From assembly GCF_030272615.1 (NCBI RefSeq), contig NC_081413.1:551703136-551767135 (forward strand): a stretch of DNA of 64,000 nucleotides, read 5' to 3'. The translations under genes and the position numbers were made by a program. The DNA is from Cryptomeria japonica. Taxonomy: Eukaryota; Streptophyta; Pinopsida; Cupressales; Cupressaceae. Positions 31,785-44,299 of this stretch are shown here, piece after piece. Position 1 is the stretch's first letter, and every line of letters begins with the position of its first letter. The notes under the pieces are model-generated. The model had not been told where the DNA came from, ran no database searches, and saw only the letters and a list, made by a program, of their open reading frames with translations.

Positions 31785-33275
31785 GATGAAAAGTGGATAA
31801 AAGCAATGGATGAAGAAATAAATGTAATAGAAAATAATGAAACTTGGGAGTTAGTGAGTATTCCAAAACGAAAAGAAGTTATAGGTGTAAAGTGGGTGTA
31901 TAAGACGAAATGCAATGTAGAAGGAAGGATTGAAAGGCATAAAGCAAGATTGGTTGTCAAGGGATACAAACAACAACCAGGTAGAGAATGTGATGAAACT
32001 TATGCTCCCATTGCAAGGATGGAAACAATAAGGGCAGTCTTGGCTATAGCAGCTCAACATAAATGGAAGGTATATCAAATGGATGTAAAGTCAACATTTT
32101 TAAATGGAGTATTAAAATAGGAGGTGTATATAGAACAACCACCTAGATTTGAGGTTCAAGGACAAGAAGACAAAGTGTATAAGCTGAAAAAGGCACTTTA
32201 TGGTTTGAAGCAAGCACCACGGGCATGGTATAACAGAATTGACACATACTTCTTGAGCAATAATTTTAACAAAAGTGATGGTGAGCCTACTCTCTACATC
32301 AAGGAAGGTGATGGTAAGATCTTAATTGTTGTTTTGTATGTAGATGACTTAATATTCATAGGGAATGATGATATTCTCGTTGTTGATTTCAAAGAAACAA
32401 TGAAAAGTGAATTTGAGATGACTGATCTAGGGTTGTTAAGATACTTTCTAGGAATAGAAGTGCATCAAAAGAAGAATGGTATTTTTATTTGTCAATCAAA
32501 GTATACAGATCAGATCTTGAAGAGGTTTAAAATGCAAAATAGCAAGTTTGCTCCAACACCAACAACCACAGGTCTTAAATTGAGTAAGGCAATCCAAACC
32601 TTTACAGAAGCATGGTTGGAAGTTTAATGTATTTAACTGCAACAAGACCTGATATAATGTATGCAGTGAGTTTAATTTCAAGGTTTATGGAGACCCCAAA
32701 GGAGACACACTAGTTGGCAGCCAAAAGAATAATGAGATATGTTAATGGAACAAAGGCATATGGAATTTTGTATGGTGCAACAAATCATTTCAAGTTAGTT
32801 GGCTACATGGACAATGATTGGGCAGGCAGTTTAGATGATAGAAAAACCACATCAGGTTATGCATTTCATTTGGGTCCAGGAGTCATTTCTTGGGCTTCCA
32901 AGAAACAACCAATTGTTTCACTTTCTACAACTAAATCTGAGTATATAGCAGCAACAGGGGGCAACATGCCAAGCCATATGGATGAGAAGGATATTAAAAG
33001 ATTTAAGACATGAACAAAAGGGGGCAACTAAAATATTTTGTGATAACAACTCAACAATTGCACTATCCAAGAACACAGTTTTTCATAAAAGAAGCAAACA
33101 TATTGATACAAGGTATTATTTTATAAGGGAACTAATCAATGATGGTGAAGTTATTTTGGAGCATTACAGGTCTGAAGAATAGTATGCTGATACTTTTACA
33201 AAGGCATTGGTAAGAGATAGTTTTGTTCATCAAAGAGACAACTTGGGCATCATGGATGGCAACAGTTGTGATTAA
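31785..33275 (+). pseudogene. Copia reverse transcriptase and RNase H
   Basis: 31806-32120 and 32124-32627 are one frame split by TAG at 32118: VKWVYKTK, KARLVVKGYKQ, YQMDVKSTFLNG, YGLKQAPRAWY and the catalytic LYVDDLIF box. A frame change near 32610 and TAG at 32711 follow. 32714-33013 gives RNase H (YMDNDWAGSLDDRKTTSGY), and 32982-33182 its C-terminal part in another frame (IFCDNNSTIALSKN). An in-frame stop at 33180 precedes the final YADTFTKAL segment. Not functional. Confidence 0.92.
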
Positions 33276-33282
33276 GGGGGGA
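33274..33282 (+). other. Polypurine tract of copia element
   Basis: AAGGGGGGA directly before the 3' LTR. Confidence 0.85.
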
Positions 33283-33884
33283 TGTTGGAAAACTAATCCC
33301 AACTGCCTCATTTATTTCTGCCACCGTAAATCCTAATTTTTGGCCCCCCAACATATCTTGCAAATATTCTCACATGTGTGAGATTTCATTCTCCAGCTAA
33401 TATCATTTAATCAATATTTTGAAATTTGCATGAGAGGACAGATTTTGGTAAAAATGCAAATCTATATCTTCTTAGACAAGACTTCCCAGCTAGCAAAAAT
33501 TAAAATGCATTTACTTTTCTCCCTGGTTGGGTCATACAAAACTTCTAGAAATGTTTTTTCTTTTTAATAGAATTTTGGTGGTCATTTTTGAAGTTAGTTT
33601 TATTGGAGATAATGAGAAGAGAAAAAAGGGCAGAGCAAAACAGCCACTCCAGTGCAGTAGCAACAACTAGTTAGAAATAGGGGAGTTTAAACTGTTTTAT
33701 TTTCTGAGAACAAACTTGAAAGCAACAGCTTTGTAATTTTTCTATTTGGTGTAGATCTTGTAAGCATTGGTATATGAATATAAATAAAAAAGAAATTTGG
33801 GCAAATTTTGTGTTTAAATTTCATTGCACTGTTTCCTTTTAATGCTCTATTTTTCTTTTCATGTCCTCTGCCTCATCCTTCACA
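33283..33884 (+). repeat. 3' LTR of copia element
   Basis: 602 bp, same length as the 5' LTR; followed by target duplication CTACC (33885-33889). Confidence 0.95.
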
Positions 33885-34185
33885 CTACCTTCAAAAAGAA
33901 AGGTAATTTGCTTAGCTTTCCTCTTTAAAGAGAAAATCAAGATCTTGGTTTTGGTAATGTTCACCTCCATCCCTACCTCTTGGCAAAAGTGCTCTAGAGC
34001 TCTTAAAGTGATTTCTCAAACCATGAGCCATTTTAGATATTAGGATAAGATCATCTGCATATAAAAGTAATTTCACGACATAGCCTGCAAGATGGACACT
34101 TTCATCCTCCAACATGTTTAAGGAAATCCCCATTTTTATATAGAAGGATAACAATGTGAGTGTCTTACTAGTTCCTACCAAAGCA
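33885..34185 (-). pseudogene. LINE reverse transcriptase fragment (5' part of copy A)
   Basis: Minus ORF 33912-34181 contains KLLLYADDLILISKM, the catalytic YADD box of non-LTR RT, then the thumb start. Just below 33912 a frame change is followed by a TFLFEG-like segment reaching the CTACC target duplication. The LINE sequence continues at 9675 on the other side of the copia element in the same reading direction. The 5' end near 34185 is probably a normal 5' truncation. Confidence 0.85.
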
Positions 34186-36130
34186 AGATATTATTGCATT
34201 CATGCAGTTTGATTTTCCAATTAATTCAACCAACAATTCTATAGTTTGTAATTAAATTTTTTATTTAATAATTTCATTAAAAGTCGTTTATCTTTTTCTA
34301 TTGATTTATTCCTAAAACAGTAGTGTGCAAAAATCAAAATTTTATTTGCCTTCAATTGGTTGGTAAATATGATAAAAATACATAAAAGAACTCACCTAAA
34401 AATACATGTAGTCCACTAATAATTTATGGCACAACCAATAATCGTGAATCTGCTAAATGATGTGGAAGGTTTTCTTTAAAAGTACCCTTCATAGTTTAGT
34501 GTTACAAGAGTTAATTCTAGATTTAGATCCATTGAGTTGGCATGACTAGTGTTCGATAGTTGCTTTAAATGTGTGCTTTTAGTAATTGTGATTTCCATTT
34601 AGTTAATATTTATTATTTATTATTAATTAATTAATTATTATATATTTTATCAAGGCAAAAGTGTAAATAAATAATAAGATGGCATATGATAAGGTCAAGA
34701 GGAGGTCATGACACGATGAGAATGATTATGTAACAACACTCAAACAAGATAATTCCATATATAATTATGTATAATGATCCAATGAATGATGCAAGAAGAC
34801 TCCTAGATAAGGACATAAACTGACAACATAGTGGGCTTCCCTCTACTCTTCACTCTTGAGTTGAATCCTAGCTCAAATGTTCAAAATAACTAAAAAGATC
34901 ACATGATAGAAAAATTAAAGCCAAAAATTATGAAACTCATATTCAAAAGGTAGGAAATCAAATTTCTAAGGGGAGACATTTTATCTTATAAAATTAATAT
35001 TTTTTACATGTCTTAATACCTAAAATTCATATTTTTATAATTTCAAGAATCACTAAAAAAGTTTGATTACAATTTTAAAAGCTTCAAGCTTTTCACTATT
35101 CATTGTTTTTTATCATAAGTAAACTACACAATTTTAAAATCAGATTATACCCTATTTCTCTATATAAGTTATAGATCACAATTTTTTAGTGCATAAATTT
35201 TGTGAGAGTTTTTGATTCATTTATGTTTTTAAAAAAACTAAAAAATTATTCAATCATTTTTTGAACATACCCTTTTGTTTAAAATCGATCCAACACCTTT
35301 TCTCAAAAATAAAACATATCATTATAAAATAAATGCATAGATCTATTTTATGAATTCAAATTCAATTCCTTTCTAAGGGATGAGACACCACATGTAATCA
35401 CCTAATGCAAGTATTGCTAAAAGTAAGAAACAAAAAAAAACATAAAACGTAAGGATGAATATCTTTGTAGTTTCAATATAACTTACAAAAATTGTACAAC
35501 TTCAAATACAATGTAAGATTTGAGATAAAGATTCTCCAATAATTTAGCAATCCACAAGAAATCAACACCCAATTATCCACGACAATTAAGTACACTCACA
35601 ACAAGGAAAGATAGAGGAAAATAGGGCAAAAATAAGAATCAATGCTTATGGTAACATTCCATTTTTTTTTCATTCCAAATTTTCTTAAAATACTAAAATT
35701 TCACATTCAACAAATGATTTTCAAAGAGGTTCTTTCATATTAGATATTTTTAAATAGACATTTTATTTTTATGTTTCACCAATTATTTGAATCAAATGAA
35801 GTTACAAAAATATATCTTATAAATGACTAACAAAAAAATTCATAAAAAAACTTATAAATATTTGGGATTTCTTTTGAATGACGAACACTCAAATTAACTA
35901 ACACATTAATTAAACAATTCCTTTAATTATATAAAGCATTTCCTAAATATTTCATTAATATCAAAACATATAAGACGTAACAACAAAGGAAAGTTAAATA
36001 ACCATAAATTTGACCAAGTATTTACCTAAGATTATCCTACAAACACTCTAAAATTGTAAGCATTTCAAAACCCCAATAAAAATACAAGTGAACTAGTAAT
36101 AAATAAGCATACACAAAACAAATATATATT
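34186..36130. other. A/T-rich spacer, no gene seen
   Basis: About 2 kb with many TAATTAATTA and poly-A/T words. No ORF of note and no recognised element ends. Confidence 0.6.
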
Positions 36131-36770
36131 ATGTGTTCACTTACTACAACATTTACCTCTCTCTCTCCCTTTCTCTTCTTGTATATATCTATCGCTCTTT
36201 CGCTTCATCTCCATTTATATCTTTCCCTCTCACTATCTCTCCCAATTTCTCTCTTCCTCTCTTCATCTTTATTTATTTATATCTACTTCTCTATCTCCGT
36301 ACCTCTCCCCCTCTCTATATATCTCCTCACATCTCTATCTTCCTATCACTCTATCACACAATCTATATATCTCTCCCCCTCCCTCTTCCTCTATATCTCT
36401 ACATCCCTCTCTATCTCCCTTTCTATCATCATCTCTTTCACTCCCCCTTCCTCTCTCTGCTTCTATCTTTAGACATTTATCCCTTAATCTATCCAAATGC
36501 TTTTCTATTTCCTACTCTAAGTCAACCACACTATTGGCAGGAACCCCTCTCTCTCTCTCTCTCTCTCTCCCTCTCTCCCCCTATATACTTATCTCTCTAT
36601 CTCTCTCAACCTTTATCTCTACCTCTACCTCTTGCTCTCTATCTATCAATCTTCTTATGTGTATCTCTCTCTTTTTTTTCTCTAACTCTCCCTCTACCTC
36701 TCTATCTATTTCTCTCTTTTCCTCTTCCCCTCTTTCTTCATCTCTACTTTTATCTACTCTAAATTAATGG
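36131..36770. repeat. CT-rich microsatellite block
   Basis: Dense CTCTAT/CTCTCC words over 640 bp, including a nearly pure CT run at 36546-36570. The long Ser/Leu-rich ORFs in two frames are artefacts of this composition. Confidence 0.92.
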
Positions 36771-38087
36771 CAAGAAAACTCAGCAAAACAAATCAAAAAA
36801 AGACAATCAATTTTAATCTAGTAAAAGTCAAAGGAGTTTCTTTTTAAAAGAAATGTACTCTTCTTTCCTTGTTCATTGCCTTAGATGAAGGTTTAGAAAA
36901 AGAGAAAACAAGAAAAGTTAAGTTAAAAAGAAAAATAGATTAATGCTAATAGATATTTCAAATTGTGTGGGAATCAAAGGATCTTTAAGTTGAAGAAGAA
37001 AAGAAAAGAGAATCGCATGAGAGAAAAAATTACTCAGCACTAGTCTTTTGGAAGAATCACAACATTTAAGGATTGAACTACAATCAATAAGGGAGCATGG
37101 ATCAAATAAAGTCTATCTACTTGCCAAGAGAGACGTGGAATTCATAGATCATTGGTTCTTCTAGCTGTTTGACCTAGTTTGTAGCTCCAGCAAAGGAGAT
37201 GATTGGCCTTGAATACAAATGTATGATTCAAGTATCTATCAAACATATTCTGGTCTGAGATAATCTATTGAAATTTGTGTTCTTTTTATCTTTAACATTT
37301 TATTGTGAAATACTATCATAAACCCACTCAATTAAATGGATTAGTTATTATGAAAAGCTTGCTTTCATTACTATGATGAAATTGTAATGAAGTGTTCAAA
37401 ATGTTGTTAACAACTAGTACCGACTAGAATACAGTAACCTTGGGCACCAAAGCCTGTATTTTGTTTAAATTGATGTATGCAGCAATACCGCATATCTGCT
37501 ACTCATAAGAAAATAGATTAGTTGCTAAAATGCAACGCTGGAGAATATTGCTATATTATTTCCTGAATAACTTGGAGAGGCACATTACCACCTTGTATGC
37601 GACAATTTGCTATTCTTATTTCAGTCAATGTTAAGTTTGCAGGGTCAATCATTACTCCATTGTAATTGTTATTTGAGATTAAAAGAGAAAACGTTGTTAT
37701 AACTGTAATAAGGTTATTTGTAATACATATGCATATCTGGAAGAAATCCTTTAAAATATAAATCAAATATTATTTTGCAAGAAAATTGACTGATGAAATA
37801 CCTCAAAATAAAAAGACAAAAAAGTTATAGGAAACATGGCTGGACATTACCAAACAAGTGTTGCAGAGCAGCAAAGTTTCTGCTGACTGCAAGATCGGTT
37901 GTGTCTTTGTTTTGTTTTATGGATGACGGAGTTGTAATAATGGTTTGTTAGTTTATTTTGTTTTGGCGATGGCAGAGTTGTAACATTGTAGTTATGCACA
38001 GTATTTTGGCATGTACTTTATACCAACTCCATATTTATTGAGATAAATTAGCATTTCGACCCAGTTATTGTTGGTCTCATTATATCT
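36771..38087. other. Spacer with one possible short coding fragment
   Basis: Mostly A/T-rich. At 37551-37700 the minus strand reads a Leu/Asn/Ile-rich fragment (NLTLTEIRIANCRIQGG) that faintly resembles a leucine-rich repeat; too short to assign. Confidence 0.3.
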
Positions 38088-38400
38088 GTTCTACTTGATG
38101 TTCAGCCTAAGCTCTTTGTGTTGAGTGTGTTACTTGATGTTTGGAATGTAATACATTGAACGATTCTTTTCCAAGGTGGTGTTGTGTAAGTTGCAGTGAG
38201 TCAACATTTTGTTCTACTTGATGTTCAGCATAAGTTCTTGGTTGATGCATGTTATTTGATGTTTGGCATGTAATCTAAGGAACAATTCTTTTACAAGGTG
38301 TTGTTGTGTATGTTGCATTGAGTCAACATTTTGTACTTGATTTTTGTCATAGTACTTCCAAGGTATTGTTGTTTAAGTTGCATTGAGTCGACATTCTATA
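38088..38400 (+). repeat. ~122-bp tandem repeat, about 2.5 copies
   Basis: Units begin at 38088, 38211 and 38333, each with TACTTGAT near the start and a GTTGCA(T/G)TGAGTC(A/G)ACATT block near the end. The third copy is shortened. Confidence 0.8.
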
Positions 38401-38520
38401 ATTGATTTTTGTTGTACTACTTCTATTTAAGTACTACAATTCTGTACTCAGTTTTTCTTGTAGTACTTTTATTTAAGAAATGTGATTCCATAATAATGTA
38501 AAGTTGTAAATAGGCATAAT

Positions 38521-38722
38521 ACATGCATCATTTAAAGACCTTGCTGCAGAAGAAATTATTTTTGAGTGCTTACACATCTAAAACATCCAACAAATATAGA
38601 AAAAAAAATTGTATACATGCATTGTGTAAAGACTTTGTTGCAATGCATGTAAAGACTTTTCTGCATATGAGATTAATTTGAGTGCTTAGACATCTAAAAC
38701 ATGCAGCAAGAATAGAAAAAAA
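38521..38722 (+). repeat. Direct repeat of about 85 bp, two copies
   Basis: 38521-38610 and 38640-38722 share TTGAGTGCTTA(C/G)ACATCTAAAACAT and end in poly-A. Confidence 0.75.
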
Positions 38723-39305
38723 ATCTCTCTTTGATATTTAAAGCATGATAAGTACTGAAAATGCAATATAAAGGGGTAATAATAGAAATCGTCTAGTGGC
38801 AATTCTAGAGAACATGCCAAGTGAGAAGCAATTAAAATGTAAACAAATCCATGTTGTGCTTAGGAACTTGGTTGGTGTGTTGAAGAACTCCTGAACTACT
38901 TCTTAACATCTGCCATATGGTAGTCCACAATCTCCTTAATTTTCTGAAGTAGAAAGTAAGTGGCAGTGAAGCTCCAGATCACCATCCAAGGCCATGATGC
39001 ACATGCTCATGGACCTTTCTCTTACTATGCTCATTCTGAATGGGAAGAATTTAAATGATGTCATGGATTAATACTTGTAAGTAATTTCTGTGTGTTTAAA
39101 CAGGGTAATATTTTTGCAGTGGTTTTGTATGTCCTCAAAATAAGAAGGTAAATGGCAGAAAGCTTGTTTAGGGTTTGTATAGTCACAATATTTGATTTTG
39201 GTATTTTAAGGCAATGTTTGATTTTGGTATTTTGAGATTATGCCTGCTCTGGGTACTGGTGTTGAAGGCAATGTTGTACTTGCTGGTATTAAACCTGTAG
39301 GTAAC
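38723..39305. other. Spacer left of solo LTR
   Basis: No recognised gene. The last ~65 bases (39240-39305) form an open plus-strand frame starting MPALGTGVEGN that stays open past the insertion site on the other side; too short to call. Confidence 0.3.
39301..39305 (+). repeat. Target duplication GTAAC (left)
   Basis: GTAAC before TGTTGACG; identical GTAAC at 43123-43127. Confidence 0.85.
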
Positions 39306-42300
39306 TGTTGACGTGTATTCTGTACACAATCATACACAGAATAAAATACCTAAGGGTATCTTATCCTCTCTTGAATAAAGCCTCTAACTGCTGAAGATTC
39401 GCATGAAGGATCAGTTAGGATGACTCCAAGGTTCCTTTTGGTAGGGTCTCTACATGTGGATAAGCTCGCCGTGGTATGATGTGATTTGCTGGAATCACAA
39501 GGGGACTTACATTGAACTTCCGATCTGCTTTGCTGGACACAGGCTCTTACTAACTTAGATTTGAAAAAAATGGAAAAAGGATAAGGGCGAAGAGAGGATC
39601 TAATCCTAATACTAAGAATGTAGGAGCAATGATTTGATTTTTGACAAAACTCTAACTAGATCTTGTTTTGACATCAATGGAACATCTACACAAGACTAGT
39701 GCGATCTTCTAAGGGAGCTTTATGATGTTCAAATCATCACCGCAGGCATAGATACCATCCAAGTTGATGCATATCAATGAAGAGGCGACAAATTGAAATT
39801 GAGCTTAAGCTGAATGATTCCAGTTGACTACGCAAGGCAAGTCTGCAATCAACAAACTGCTAGTAGTATGGATGTACGAATTCCACCATCAATCAATCAC
39901 ATTTCCTCCATTCATCTAATTATCTACCATCTAAGATTGAAGACTTCAACAAGAAACCATGCAAATTGCAAGAAAATGACATATTTCACCATTACTTCAA
40001 TGAAAATGGAGTTTGTTTACAATCAATGGCAACAATTTCTTGCCTTGTCCTCCTATTCTACTCTAATTGCTATTCTATCAACTATATTCTAACTCTTCCA
40101 ACTATTTACAACTCTCTCTAATCATCTAAAAAATTCCTTTTTACAAAATGAAATGCCTGGGCTTATATAGTGCCCACAATACAATTTGATGGCTTAGATC
40201 AATTCAAGATCAATGGCCAAGATTTTACAATGAAAACCCTAATTAGGGTTTGTTACAACCATTACATAACATTTAATGCTTGACCAATGATAAAATTGTA
40301 TTGCTTGGACACATGTCCCTTTTAGAAAAATCGACCAATGGATAGCCGGGGTAGGTACATCGGAGTTTGTGCCACCTTCCATGAGTTAAGTACATTGAAT
40401 CTGGACATGCTGAGATGGACTTCACTGATTGGAGAAATGATGACTAGGACGCCACCTCATCTGACACTTGAAGCTTGCTAGATATTCAATTTGATGTCGT
40501 TGAGAGGCTATCTTTAATTAACTCTTGTTCTAACTCCTTTTGTCCTTGATGTGCAGGATGACGATGTACCTCGCCTTGGAACGCTGGATTGAAAGAGGTC
40601 GCCCATGTCTTGGCTTGATCGTCCTGGCGAAGACCGTCCTGGCGAAGACCGTCCTTGATCCGGCTTGATTTTCCTTGAAGAGACCTCCATTTGACGCCTA
40701 CACAACATTTCAAAATTAGTAACATGATTTTGCAATACATAACATAAATTAGAGAGCAATTTTTTAGGAAACTTAATGATAAGTCCTTTATTAATCATTT
40801 CCTAAAAAAAGACTGAGCTAAGGCAAAACAAAATTCCAAAATTCAAAATTAAGGAAATGACGATGAACAATTCAAAATCAAGACAATAAAACCAATATCG
40901 CCATACCTCAGGAGAGAGCTAACTCTAGAATGCAAAATGAGGAATTTGCCTAGGCAAAAATCAAAATTTAAAGCCTTTGACTTGATCTTGAAGGATAATG
41001 AACGTCCTCCTTATTAATTCGCCACCCTTAGAATCTTTGATGTGTTCTTCAATGTCCTTGGCAAGTTCGCCTAACTTGAAACTTCAAGTTCGCCTCTCCT
41101 TTGGATAGATGTTTCGCCTTGGATAAAACTAGTGCCTTCTTTTGTTTTGAAATGAAATTCGCTCCTTCAAACACACTCGCACTCCCTTGATGATGTTTGC
41201 GCCTTCCTTGACAAGACCCGCACCTTGAAGATAATTTCGCACTTCTCCCTTTGAGATCGCATGAAAAATGATAATGTGAAAATAATGATTCTCACCTCCC
41301 TTTATAGCGCTCATCTCACAATTACCACCTTAGGCTGACTTGATAATTAATAAGGCAAATTAAACGATTTTTTAATAAATAACAAGGCCGACTTTTATAA
41401 ACCAATAAAATACCAAGCGCTCCTTTTGATTTTCTATTAATTAATAAATAATTAATTAAATGCCTTTGTCATTTAAATTAACAAATTCGATTTTTTACAA
41501 GGCAAAATAATTTAATTAATATCAAGCGCAATATTTAAATGCCATTTAATTGAATTTTCAAAACTTATCGAATTTTAGCATTTAAATAAATTCAAAAATG
41601 TTTGTTTAGCGCCCAAAAATGAAAAAGTGGGAAGATACGTACCTCATCGCCCTGGTCCCTGACTGAGGGACAGGAGCGATTTTGCTCTTGTGGGCCTCAT
41701 TTCACTTCATCACCTTCGAAAATTATATTCAACGGATTCGCAATGCCTCCTTTCATTCATTCATGCCTTGAGATCGGTTGAAATTTGGCGAGAAAATCAT
41801 CTACAACAAAAATCGCTGTGGTCCCTTCCTGAGGGACAGGAGTGAACTTAAGCATTTTATTGTTTTGATCAAGTCTGGATGCTCTATCATGCTCATTTCG
41901 TCCTTCACCATGCCTTTGATGTCTCGATTCGTCCGAACAAGGTCAGGAATGGCTCAACTAATCATTTTCGCTCTGGTCCCTTGGTGAGGGACACGAGCGA
42001 TTCGCCTTGGTCCCTTGGAGAGGGACAGGAGCGCATTTCGCTCTGGACCCTTGGAGAAGGACACGAGCGAAATTTGACTTTTCGCACTCTCGATCAGGAC
42101 AATTTTAATGGAATATAACATTTAAGTATAAGAAAGAAACATATATATTCCATATATATGTTATATATATTCCAGTTATATTCCATATATAACTTTCAGG
42201 ATGTTTGAGAGTGGTTTCAGACCTCCAGGAGTCATATTGCAAAATCTAGTTTTTGGAGGTTTTTCAGTTTCCAGACTTAGTCAAATTTCAGGATCAGGAC

Positions 42301-43122
42301 ATTCCAGACTTAGCCAAATTTCAGGATCAGGACCTCACTCAAGCCGGACTTGCTATCCTATGTGATCCCCTGGGCGACGCTTCAAGTTATATTCATTTGA
42401 TAAAATGTACCTCTTTGGACCTTCTCACATCGTCAAGACGTTAAAATCTTGCAAGGACAAAGCAAAATTGGATTTGTAGCTCCGGTCCTTCACTGAGGGA
42501 CAGGAGCGATTTTTCCCCTGGAGGCATTTCTGTGCTCATGAAAATCTTCAATTTATATTCAATGGAAAGATCTCGCCTTTCTCCATCACTTCCAATTCGT
42601 AATTCATCTTGACCCTGCAAGAATAGTAAGATATTTGAAAACGAGCTCCCGTCCTTCACTGAGGGACAGGAGCGATTTTGCTCCTACAGGCCAAAATATC
42701 ATGATTTTACACATTTTATCACTTCACAAGGCGAAAACAAATCATTTGAAATGCCTAGGATCAAAATTCAAAAAAGTCAAAATTTGGTCAAAAATATTCA
42801 ATTGGACAAAAAATCACATTTCATCTTCAACACTTAGACAAATTTAAGCTCTGCATCAACATTCCAATTGAAAATTAGACCATTCTGGCGAATTCATTTC
42901 ATTCAAAATTTGCATTCTAGAAAAGGAAACTCAAAAGCCCTCAAAAACGACTGGATTTTGGTCCGAAAAGACGGTAATTAGAACCCTAAGGCTTGACCCT
43001 AAATCCAGACAACTAACAAACTAACAAAACCCTAGAAAAAGCAAAGCGAAAACGAACAAAACGAGCAAAAAAAAACATGGGTCCCCATTTGCAATGGGGC
43101 GATGTGTGAAAACGTCACAACA
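39306..43122 (-). mobile_element. Solo LTR, 3.8 kb
   Basis: Begins TGTTG and ends CAACA (perfect 5-base terminal inverted repeat) and is flanked by identical GTAAC pentamers, the hallmark of LTR-element integration. No gag or pol sequence inside, so LTR-LTR recombination is the simplest explanation. 3817 bp is long for an LTR. Minus orientation is inferred from a TATATAAGCCC box on the minus strand near 40160-40170. Short ORFs inside are not coding. Confidence 0.82.
41648..42674. repeat. Seven hairpin units in the solo LTR
   Basis: Units at 41648, 41818, 41969, 42003, 42039, 42479 and 42643. Best form: CGCTCTG, GTCCCT, 5-base loop, AGGGAC, AC/AG, GAGCG. The GTCCCT/AGGGAC arms pair (6 bp) and CGCTC/GAGCG pair outside them (5 bp). 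Several copies have one changed arm base. Confidence 0.82.
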
Positions 43123-43132
43123 GTAACGCAAT

Positions 43133-43730
43133 CTATTCTTCTCGTTTTGAGAAACAGGGAAAATTTTGTGTATGTGCTGGTGTATAATTTGCCTTCTTTA
43201 TAATAGAATCTAAAAAATTGGGGAAATTTTGAAACTGTGTGTTTGTTAATAACAGCCATCTTGAAAACATTAATTGAGATAAAAATTCTTGATGGATAGC
43301 TTCAACATTCAATTGAGCAGAAATTATGTCATCAAAAGCAATACCATAATTCTGCATTCATAGACAGTATTAGGAACAACATCGCCTGTCCTATGTCCTA
43401 CTGTAGCCTGTAAAGTACCTTGGTATAACTGCACTTGAGAATTATCTTTTTTTATTTTGATTGAAAGTTTTGTTTGAAGATTATTGAATTGATGGCTGAT
43501 TTGGTCCAATAATCAACAATAACAGACTACAAAAACACAAATGATCTACCATAAATGAGCACAGTATACATACCCCATAATGGAAATACTGAACTATTCC
43601 TTCTACTTTTCTGGGAAAAACATGTTGCCCTAACAAGGTCCTTGATCTTCCATGTATATTTCTTAACCTACTAGACGGACGATGAGTCGAGGCTAATAAA
43701 TCCAATATCCCTAAACAAAAATAATCCAAA
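43133..43730 (-). pseudogene. Possible exons of an unrecognised host gene
   Basis: Minus strand. 43575-43729 reads a complex peptide (SRLRNIHGRSRTLLGQ, then VEGIVQYFHYG) ending at a GTATGT donor-like site. After a T-rich gap, a GTGCAG acceptor-like site near 43430 leads into LYQGTLQATVGHRTGDVV, then a one-base frame change near 43355 into NYGIAFDDIISAQL. The spliced look and composition suggest old exons, but I do not recognise the protein. The solo LTR lies immediately downstream. Confidence 0.3.
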
Positions 43731-44022
43731 AAGGAGGAACTAAAAGTGAGGTCCTTGTAAAGTTGTTCAGATTAGCAGAAACAATTTCAACAGAGTCCAC
43801 AGAGCTCATCATTGACCATTCCAATCATGCATGTTTTTCATTGGTTCCTTTCTAGTTTCTGTATGCATTAATACTCTATCCCGCTTGAGTCAAAAATTAA
43901 ATGAAACTCATCGAAGATAATTTATTACTGAGTAGCTACAATTCCCTTTATTTCAGACAAACCTTCAAATTCAGCTTCCCTGTGTGTGCACAATAAAAAC
44001 CACTTGGGACTCTCCAATTTGA

Positions 44023-44295
44023 ATGTTACATATGTACAATTTGAACACCAGTCATTTACTTGATAATCAGAAAACAGGCAGGCATGCAACACTTGATGAG
44101 AGCATCGCAACATTAGATAGGAAAGCATGGCGAATGACATTAAGTCTCTTAGAGAATATATCATTTTATGTTGATATGCAAGCATTGCAAGGCAACTGTG
44201 TTGATGCTTGCTCCAACAAAGGGATTTTAGTACCAGCACCTTTCGAGCTTAATTCGTCCCAATTTGAACCATGTTTACAGATGTTGGTTTTTTAA
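44023..44295 (+). pseudogene. Possible coding fragment, 90 codons
   Basis: Plus-strand open frame whose second half (NISFYVDMQALQGNCVD, then KGILVPAPFELN) has protein-like composition and ends in TAA. The minus strand is also open here (43925-44239). I do not recognise either reading. No promoter or splice context is clear. Confidence 0.22.
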
Positions 44296-44299
44296 GTTT

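Larger units (their letters stand above)
9681..33884 (+). mobile_element. Ty1/copia element with a nested Tat-like element
   Basis: Bounded by 602-bp LTRs (9681-10282 and 33283-33884), both TGTTGG...CACA, with perfect CTACC target duplications inside a LINE. Without the nested insertion (11824-30367) the element would be about 5.7 kb, normal for copia. Order gag, protease, integrase, RT, RNase H marks it as copia rather than gypsy. LTRs differ at roughly 6% of sites by eye, with a cluster of changes around 10035-10070 versus 33635-33675. Coding regions contain stops and frameshifts. Confidence 0.95.

Noticed and set aside
36131-36767. Long Ser/Leu-rich ORFs of up to 209 aa
   Set aside because: Produced by the CT-rich microsatellite; open in more than one frame and no domain.
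37551-37766. LRR-receptor exon on the minus strand
   Set aside because: Resemblance limited to about 15 residues and on the opposite strand from the kinase exon.
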